Below, one piece after another: positions 58,726-64,000 of a DNA stretch of 64,000 nucleotides. Where the stretch lies: positions 62,001 to 126,000 of the forward strand of contig FPAN01000002.1 in NCBI GenBank assembly GCA_900116395.1, given 5' to 3'. How positions within the stretch are numbered: the stretch's first letter is position 1; each line of letters begins with the position of its first letter. The notes under the pieces were generated by a model, which had not been told where the DNA came from, did not search any database, and saw nothing but the letters and a program-made list of their open reading frames with translations. This DNA is from Lachnospiraceae bacterium XBD2001 (GTDB lineage: Bacteria; Bacillota; Clostridia; Lachnospirales; Lachnospiraceae). Made by a program: the position numbers and the translations under genes.

Positions 58726-60723
58726 ATGACGAATATTGTCGTAATCGGAGCAGGTTACGCAGGTGTACTTGCTACCAAAAAACTCGAGAAAAAACTTCGC
58801 AAGAAAAAGCTTGCAGACGAAACACAGATCACACTGATTGATAAGCATCCGTATCATACCATGCTTACCGAGTTACATGAGGTCGCTGCGTGCCGTGTAG
58901 GTGAAGAGAGCGTCAAGATGAACCTGGACCAGATTTTTGCCGGTCGTAAGGTGAACGTCGTTCTGGATACCGTTACGAAGGTTGACTTTGAGAATTGTAA
59001 AGTTCAGGGAAAAAATAACGCATATGACTATGACTACTTGGTTGTAGCAGCAGGTTCCAAGCCAACCTATTTTGGCGTGGAAGGTGCCGAAGAGAACAGC
59101 TACACCTTATGGTCTTACGATGATGCGGTAAAGCTTCGTGACCGTATTCACGATTGCTTCCGTATGGCAGCAGACGAGACCGATGAGGCGAAGCGTAAGG
59201 AGTTATTAAGCTTCTATGTAGTAGGTGCCGGTTTTACCGGTGTTGAGATGGTTGGTGAGTTGGCGGAGTACACGCCAATCTTATGTAAGAGATTCAACAT
59301 CAAGCGTGAGGACGTCACCATCGTTGATGTGGATGGATTGTCCCGTCCGGTACCGATTTTGCCGGAAAAGTTATCCAACAAGGTAGATAAGCGTCTTCGC
59401 AAGATGGGCGTAGATGTGGTAATGAATGCCAGCGTTGTGGGTGTTGGTAAGAACTTCATCAAGTTGAAGAAAAATGACGAGATCACCGAGCATGTGGCCG
59501 GAACCGTTATCTGGACCGCAGGTATCGAGAGCTCTGAGATTACTTCTGACATTGCCAAGGAAGTAACCAGTGGCGGAAGAGGCAGAATTCAGGTAGATGA
59601 GCACTTACGCTCTGTTGACCACGAGAATGTCTATGTCATCGGCGATAACATGCTCTATACCGCACCTGGTGAAGAGCGTCCGGTTCCTCAGATGGTAGAG
59701 AATGCAGAACATTCCGCTGCAACGGTTGCCAAGAATATTATGGCAGACATCACCAAGCAGGGTGAGATGGAAGCCTACAATCCGAAGTTCCACGGCGTTA
59801 TGGTATGCGTCGGTGGACGTTACGGTGTTGCCCGCGGTGGTATGGCGAAGCATCAGATTAACTTTGCTTCCTTCTTCGCGATGTTTGCAAAGCATTTTAT
59901 CAATATTATTTATTTCATTCAGGTGATGGGATGGACCAAGGTAATTTCTTACCTGAAGCATGAGTTTTTCACCATTCGTAACAGACGAAGCTTCCTTGGC
60001 GGACATTTTTCCAACCGTACACCAAGCTTTATGTTAGTGCCGCTTCGTCTCTGGGTTGGAGCTGTTTGGGTATACGAAGGTGTCATGAAGATTTTGGAAG
60101 GCTGGTTTGAAAAGCCAATGTTAACCGGTTTCTTCGGTGGTGCCAATACCTGGTTTGATACTTTGCTTGGCCGTATTGATCCGGCGGCTGCTGATGCGGT
60201 AGCTTCCGCTTCTACGGAGGCTGTTGACGCGGTTGCTTCTGCTTCTACTGCAGTTGCTGACGCTGCTGTACAGACCGGAACCGTCATCTTCGACTGGAAC
60301 TTCAAGTTGTTTGAGACCATTTTGGTATCCGGAACCGACCTTGCATCTTCTACGCTTTCCGATATTGCGTTCAAGATTCAGGTCCCGTTTGTAGATTGGT
60401 TTGTAAACAACGTGGTACTTGCCAGCGATGGAATGCAGATGTTCATGCAGATTTTCATTGTTATCATGGAGATTCTAATCGGATTAGGACTGATGGGTGG
60501 ATGCTTCACCTTCCTGTCCGCAGGTGTGTCCTTGGTATTGCAGGCAATGTTTGTAACAACAACAGGTTTATATTTGAATACGTTCTGGATGATTTTTGCC
60601 GGAATTGCTTTATTAATCGGTGGCGGATATACCCTTGGAATCGATTACTACCTGATGCCGTTTTTAAAGAAGAACTGGCAAAAGGTCAAGTGGGCGAGAA
60701 AGTGGTATTTGTACAATGATTAA
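58726..60723 (+). CDS. ndh2: type II NADH dehydrogenase with C-terminal membrane domain (EET-type)
   Basis: 665 residues. An NADH:quinone oxidoreductase (NDH-2) domain occupies about 1-400: FAD-binding GAGYAG (8-13), a second dinucleotide fold with VVGAGFTGVEMVGELAE, and GDN near 306. The C-terminal 260 residues contain several membrane helices (including VPLRLWVGAVWVYEGVMKIL and MFMQIFIVIMEILIGLGLMGG), as in the Ndh2 of Listeria EET loci rather than soluble Ndh. An Ala/Ser-rich repeat (DAVASAST twice, about 487-512) lies between them. It passes electrons from NADH to a membrane quinone. TAGAAAGGAAC precedes the ATG. Confidence 0.92.
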   Translation: MTNIVVIGAGYAGVLATKKLEKKLRKKKLADETQITLIDKHPYHTMLTELHEVAACRVGEESVKMNLDQIFAGRKVNVVLDTVTKVDFENCKVQGKNNAYDYDYLVVAAGSKPTYFGVEGAEENSYTLWSYDDAVKLRDRIHDCFRMAADETDEAKRKELLSFYVVGAGFTGVEMVGELAEYTPILCKRFNIKREDVTIVDVDGLSRPVPILPEKLSNKVDKRLRKMGVDVVMNASVVGVGKNFIKLKKNDEITEHVAGTVIWTAGIESSEITSDIAKEVTSGGRGRIQVDEHLRSVDHENVYVIGDNMLYTAPGEERPVPQMVENAEHSAATVAKNIMADITKQGEMEAYNPKFHGVMVCVGGRYGVARGGMAKHQINFASFFAMFAKHFINIIYFIQVMGWTKVISYLKHEFFTIRNRRSFLGGHFSNRTPSFMLVPLRLWVGAVWVYEGVMKILEGWFEKPMLTGFFGGANTWFDTLLGRIDPAAADAVASASTEAVDAVASASTAVADAAVQTGTVIFDWNFKLFETILVSGTDLASSTLSDIAFKIQVPFVDWFVNNVVLASDGMQMFMQIFIVIMEILIGLGLMGGCFTFLSAGVSLVLQAMFVTTTGLYLNTFWMIFAGIALLIGGGYTLGIDYYLMPFLKKNWQKVKWARKWYLYND

Positions 60724-61675
60724 TCGTAGTTTGGATTATGAAACTGCCTTTTTGGAAGTACAAAAAGAAACTGCAAAAATCATAACTTCCGGTCCTGCGC
60801 TGGTGAAGAATTATGTTTCTTACTTAACCGAGACCACAGGCAAGATGATGCGTGCAAGAGCATTGCTTGCCTGCGCCATGGATGAGAACGGGCAGGTCCC
60901 TTATGATGCGGTGCGTTTTGCCGCTGCAGTAGAGGTACTTCACCTGGCAACATTGGTACATGACGACATTATGGACGATGCCGATCTTCGCAGAGGCCAG
61001 GAAACATTACAGAAAAAATCCGGTAAGCGCATTGCCGTTATTTGCGGTGATTTCCTGTTGGCAGCTGCCATTCGGGAAGTAACGGGCGTGAAGGAGCAGG
61101 ATCGATACAAGAGTTTTGACTTTTCAAAATACGTACAGAACATTGCGTTAGGAGAGTTGCGTCAGAACATCAACAATCGGAATTTCCGGTTGCAGCCGTT
61201 CCGCTATCTGTCCATTATCGACGGCAAGACGGCGGCATTGTTTGAAGCATCCTATCATGCAGGAGCTTTGGCTGGGGATGCGGATGCCCGTGTTCAGAAG
61301 CTGTATCGGAAGCTTGGACGTTATACCGGTATTATTTTCCAGTTGACGGATGATTGTATTGATTATGAGAACTCCAGCGATACGGCGCTTAAGCCGGTGC
61401 AGTCGGATTTTGAGAACGGTGTGGTGACATTGCCACTCATCCATGCATTTGACTGTCAGCCGGAATTGATTACGAAGGCAGAAAATAACGAGCTGACGAA
61501 GGAAGAAGTGTTTGATGCGGTAAAACGCCATGATGGTGTGGGTTATACCCATCGTATGGCTAAGAAGTACTATGACTTGGCACAGGCTGCTATGCAGCAG
61601 ATTGGCATGAGCAAGGAGCAGGAAGCGATTCTCGGCGGACTATTAGAGAAGGCTTATGTCGGATTAAAAGGGTGA
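60716..61675 (+). CDS. dmkB: polyprenyl diphosphate synthase (DmkB-like)
   Basis: 319 residues of the trans-isoprenyl diphosphate synthase fold. The first Asp-rich motif is DDIMDD (83-88, DDxxD with the following residues) and the second is DDCID (212-216), both intact. It makes the polyprenyl tail used by the prenyltransferase at 57614-58528. It overlaps the end of ndh2 by 8 bp, which couples translation and places quinone supply in the electron transfer operon. In EET loci the matching gene is dmkB. Chain length cannot be predicted. Confidence 0.9.
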   Translation: MINRSLDYETAFLEVQKETAKIITSGPALVKNYVSYLTETTGKMMRARALLACAMDENGQVPYDAVRFAAAVEVLHLATLVHDDIMDDADLRRGQETLQKKSGKRIAVICGDFLLAAAIREVTGVKEQDRYKSFDFSKYVQNIALGELRQNINNRNFRLQPFRYLSIIDGKTAALFEASYHAGALAGDADARVQKLYRKLGRYTGIIFQLTDDCIDYENSSDTALKPVQSDFENGVVTLPLIHAFDCQPELITKAENNELTKEEVFDAVKRHDGVGYTHRMAKKYYDLAQAAMQQIGMSKEQEAILGGLLEKAYVGLKG

Positions 61676-61740
61676 TATTTCTAGTGCGCTGTCACTAAAA
61701 ATATAAAGAACTATTTCATGATGAAGAAAGGGAACAAAAC

Positions 61741-62817
61741 ATGAAAAAGAATTTAGTTGCATTAATGTGTGTTGCAGCTTTATCCGCAACCACATTCGTT
61801 GGATGTGGCGCTGATGAGGCAGCAGAGGCTCCTGTAGCAGATACTCAGGTGGCAGAGGAGACAACTTCTGCTGTATCTTCTCCTGTAGCTGCAGAGGGTG
61901 AGCTTCTTACCGGTATCGGTACTGTTGTAGGAATTGATTCTTCTGTAGACGCTACTGCTGATGCAGAAGGAACTGCTCAGTGCGATGCTACAGTAGCTGC
62001 TGTAACCGTTGATTCCAACGGTGCAATCGTGGAGTGTGTCATCGACATCGCTCAGACCAAGATTGGTGTAAGCGCTGACGGTAAGATCACTTCCGACTTA
62101 AATGCTGAGTATCCATCCAAGAGAGAGCTTGGCGATGACTACGGTATGAAGAAGGCTTCTTCTATCGGTAAAGAGTGGTATGAGCAGGCTGACGCTTTTG
62201 CTGAGTGGGCTGTAGGTAAGACTGCTGCTGATATCAGCGGTATGGCAATCTCCGAAGGTTATGCAGGAGATGCAGATCTTGCTGCTTCCGTATCCATTCA
62301 CGTAACCGGTTTCCAGGCTGCTGTTCTTGAAGCTATGAACAACGCTGTAGCAGGTGGTGCAGCTGAAGGAGATAAGCTTGGTTTAGGACTTTCCACTAAG
62401 ATTTCCAACTCCAAGGATGCAGCTGAAGAGGATGGTGTTGCTGAGGCTTATACCACTATTTCTGTTCTTACTGTAAACGAGGAAGGTGTCATCACAAGCT
62501 CTATTCTTGATGCTGTTCAGGCTAAGATTACCTTCGATGCAAATGGTGTCATCACTGCTGATAAGAGCGCTGATGTTCCAAGCAAGAACGAGCTTGGTGA
62601 TGCTTACGGCATGAAGAGCGCTTCTGCAATCGGTAAGGAGTGGAATGAGCAGGCTGCTGCTTATGCTGCTTACACCGTAGGTAAGACCGTTGATGAAGTT
62701 CAGGGTACTGCAGTAACAGAAGGTCGTGCAGCTGATGCAGATCTTGCTGCTTCTGTTTCTATCCACATTACAGATTTCAACGCTGTAATTGCTAAGGCTG
62801 TTGCCAACGCAAAATAA
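61741..62817 (+). CDS. pplA: duplicated flavinylated-type lipoprotein (PplA-like)
   Basis: 358 residues. Lipobox FVGC gives lipidated C22, followed by an Ala/Glu/Thr linker (23-52). Two repeated domains follow (about 53-202 and 209-357): each carries a KREL/KNELGDxYGMKxAS segment, GKEW, and a final DADLAAS motif at 177-183 and 332-338. This fits the ApbE acceptor pattern D-[GA]-x-x-[GA]-A-[ST], with Ser183 and Ser338 as predicted FMN attachment points. In EET systems PplA carries FMN outside the cell and passes electrons to metals or flavins. Codon use is highly uniform, suggesting strong expression. AAGAAAGGGAACAAAAC precedes the ATG. Confidence 0.88.
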   Translation: MKKNLVALMCVAALSATTFVGCGADEAAEAPVADTQVAEETTSAVSSPVAAEGELLTGIGTVVGIDSSVDATADAEGTAQCDATVAAVTVDSNGAIVECVIDIAQTKIGVSADGKITSDLNAEYPSKRELGDDYGMKKASSIGKEWYEQADAFAEWAVGKTAADISGMAISEGYAGDADLAASVSIHVTGFQAAVLEAMNNAVAGGAAEGDKLGLGLSTKISNSKDAAEEDGVAEAYTTISVLTVNEEGVITSSILDAVQAKITFDANGVITADKSADVPSKNELGDAYGMKSASAIGKEWNEQAAAYAAYTVGKTVDEVQGTAVTEGRAADADLAASVSIHITDFNAVIAKAVANAK

Positions 62818-62842
62818 TTTGTCTAAAATTTAGATTGTACGA

Positions 62843-62877
62843 GGGGGCGTGCATCCTTGCACGCTCCCTAATTTTTT
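62843..62877 (+). terminator. terminator between pplA and fmnB
   Basis: GGGGGCGTGCA/TGCACGCTCCC (62843-62868), loop TCCT, one G-T pair, then TAATTTTTT. Partial read-through would give less ApbE than lipoprotein. Confidence 0.88.
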
Positions 62878-62891
62878 GTATGGGTGGAGTT

Positions 62892-63974
62892 ATGAACAAG
62901 ACCAAAGTTACTTCTGTTGTTATTATTGTATTATTGATAGTCCTAATACTGTTGGCGCAGTCCGGGAGACTGTTTGGAAATGGTAGGGAAAGTGAACCCG
63001 AGATGCAGCATTATACCGCAACCTTTCTGGATATTTTTGATACCAGGACGGAGATTGTTGGATTTGCAACATCGGAGGAAGAGTTTCGCAAACAGGCGGA
63101 TGTGGTAAAAGAGCGTTTGGTTTACTACAACAACCTGTATGATATTTACAACGATTATGAAGGCGTAAACAACATTAAGACCATCAATGACAACGCCGGA
63201 ATTGCACCGGTGGAAGTGGATGAGGAGATTATCAATCTCTTGAAGTTTAGTAAGGAGATGTATGACCTTACCGACGGAAGGGTGAATATTGCCATGGGTT
63301 CCGTGTTGTCTATCTGGCATGAACACCGGGAGTACGGCAGTGAGAATCCAGAGCGGGCGACCTTGCCGGAGTTGTCTGAGCTGGAGGCGGCCAATGCCCA
63401 TACCAATATCGATGATTTGATTATTGATGAAGAGGCCCATACGGTCTATCTTGCAGACCCCGAGATGTCCCTAGATGTGGGAAGTACCGGCAAGGGATAT
63501 GCCTGCCAGCGTGTCATGGATTACTGCAGAGAGCAGGGCATGGACCATTTGCTATTAAGCTTAGGCGGTAATATCTCCGGTATCGGAACCCGCTACGACG
63601 GAAGCAGCTTCCGTGTGGCCATTCAGAATCCGGACTTGGATAGCGAAGAGGAATACATTGAAAAAGTGGATTTAGAGGATGGCCAGTGTGTGGTATCCTC
63701 CGGAGATTATCAGCGTTATTATGTAGTAGACGGCAAGGTCTATTGCCATATAATCAATCCGGATACCTTATTCCCGGCGGACACTTTTGCTGCGGTATCC
63801 ATTATAACGAAGGATTCCGGCAAGGCAGATGCACTGTCTACCGCCCTTTACAACATGTCTTTAGAAGAGGGCATGGAGTTCGTGAATGCACAGCCGGATG
63901 TGGAAGCCATGTGGGTATTCCACGACGGCAAGAAGGTCTATTCCGACCATTTTGAAGAAAGTACAGTGAAGTAA
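62892..63974 (+). CDS. fmnB: FAD:protein FMN transferase (ApbE family), EET-type
   Basis: 360 residues from the ATG at 62892, preceded by GTGGAG; the longer frame runs back into the terminator. ApbE transfers FMN from FAD to a Ser or Thr on an external protein, here presumably the preceding lipoprotein. Signature segments are DVGSTGKGYACQ (195-206), SLGGNISGIG (223-232), CVVSSGDYQRYYVVDG and HIINPDT. An uncleaved N-terminal helix (about 5-23) anchors it; no lipobox Cys is seen, unlike the lipoprotein FmnB of Listeria. It is the fifth gene of the locus. Confidence 0.92.
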   Translation: MNKTKVTSVVIIVLLIVLILLAQSGRLFGNGRESEPEMQHYTATFLDIFDTRTEIVGFATSEEEFRKQADVVKERLVYYNNLYDIYNDYEGVNNIKTINDNAGIAPVEVDEEIINLLKFSKEMYDLTDGRVNIAMGSVLSIWHEHREYGSENPERATLPELSELEAANAHTNIDDLIIDEEAHTVYLADPEMSLDVGSTGKGYACQRVMDYCREQGMDHLLLSLGGNISGIGTRYDGSSFRVAIQNPDLDSEEEYIEKVDLEDGQCVVSSGDYQRYYVVDGKVYCHIINPDTLFPADTFAAVSIITKDSGKADALSTALYNMSLEEGMEFVNAQPDVEAMWVFHDGKKVYSDHFEESTVK

Positions 63975-63977
63975 CTT

Positions 63978-64000
63978 ATGAAGAGAAATGATGTTATTCT
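63978..64000 (+). CDS. start of a gene cut by the window end (candidate eetA/NusG-II-type protein)
   Basis: An ATG at 63978, 3 bases after the ApbE stop, followed by seven codons (MKRNDVI) before the window ends. NusG domain II proteins such as EetA start in a similar way (MKK/RxDI/VIL, leading into a membrane helix), and eetA is expected nearby in EET loci. Seven residues cannot prove this; no clear SD is visible. Confidence 0.35.

Overview
The window looks like chromosomal DNA from a Gram-positive anaerobe of the class Clostridia, most likely family Lachnospiraceae. The evidence is a SCIFF peptide with its radical-SAM maturase next to secDF, a T-box leader on ileS, DUF1934 and DUF5721 proteins, a fused SecDF, strong AGGAGG-type ribosome binding sites, TTGACA/TATAAT-like promoters and U-tailed terminators throughout. 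The genus cannot be fixed from the sequence alone. I saw no insertion sequence, prophage, rRNA or CRISPR array. The base composition looks even and the genes are mostly intact.

Layout. 1-14.8 kb: rarA, an aspartate aminotransferase, a 212-bp inverted-repeat element, proC, a HerA/DUF853 ATPase, a TetR-patatin-CPBP protease group, dnaE, pfkA, an rRNA/tRNA methyltransferase, and a small alarmone synthetase. 14.9-17.6 kb: ispE, a GntR regulator, DUF1934. 17.6-25.6 kb: an FKBP/trigger-factor-like lipoprotein, the SCIFF peptide and its maturase, secDF, glyA, serS. 25.6-31.8 kb: hydrolases, an MFS carrier, a lone sugar-binding-type lipoprotein and a convergent sensor diguanylate cyclase. 31.8-38 kb: T-box-controlled ileS and glycogen phosphorylase. 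38-40.5 kb: a MIF-type tautomerase/MFS/small-protein block bounded by two perfect 39-bp inverted repeats, each lying in the U-tract of a terminator. 40.5-45.2 kb: telA and xpaC, divergent from an unusual ClpX. 45.3-49.5 kb: cold-shock protein, transglutaminase lipoprotein, degV, folC, a J-domain protein. 49.6-54.1 kb: glutathione peroxidase and a response regulator with two tandem LytS-type kinases. 54.1-57.5 kb: tRNA-Gly, a repeat-rich spacer, an attenuator-led ABC-F protein, and a DUF3592 protein. 57.6-64 kb: a prenyltransferase, type II NADH dehydrogenase, polyprenyl synthase, flavinylated-type lipoprotein and ApbE.

The last region is the most striking. Its five genes match the known flavin-based extracellular electron transfer set (dmkA, ndh2, dmkB, pplA, fmnB), and the reading frame that begins in the last 23 bases could be eetA. 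NADH would be oxidised by the dehydrogenase, electrons would pass through a dedicated demethylmenaquinone-like quinone made by the two prenyl enzymes, and FMN groups attached to the lipoprotein by ApbE would carry them outward. The lipoprotein here has two copies of a DADLAAS motif, the expected form of ApbE attachment sites but with Ser instead of Thr as acceptor.

Other points of interest are the terminator-associated palindromic elements (2805-3016, 38009-38047, 40481-40519, 54331-54500), the ClpX paralogue that lacks the RKH loop, and several structured leaders (ileS, ABC-F, cold-shock, transglutaminase lipoprotein). Start codons were re-chosen from ribosome binding sites wherever a longer reading frame ran back into a promoter, terminator or SD sequence.
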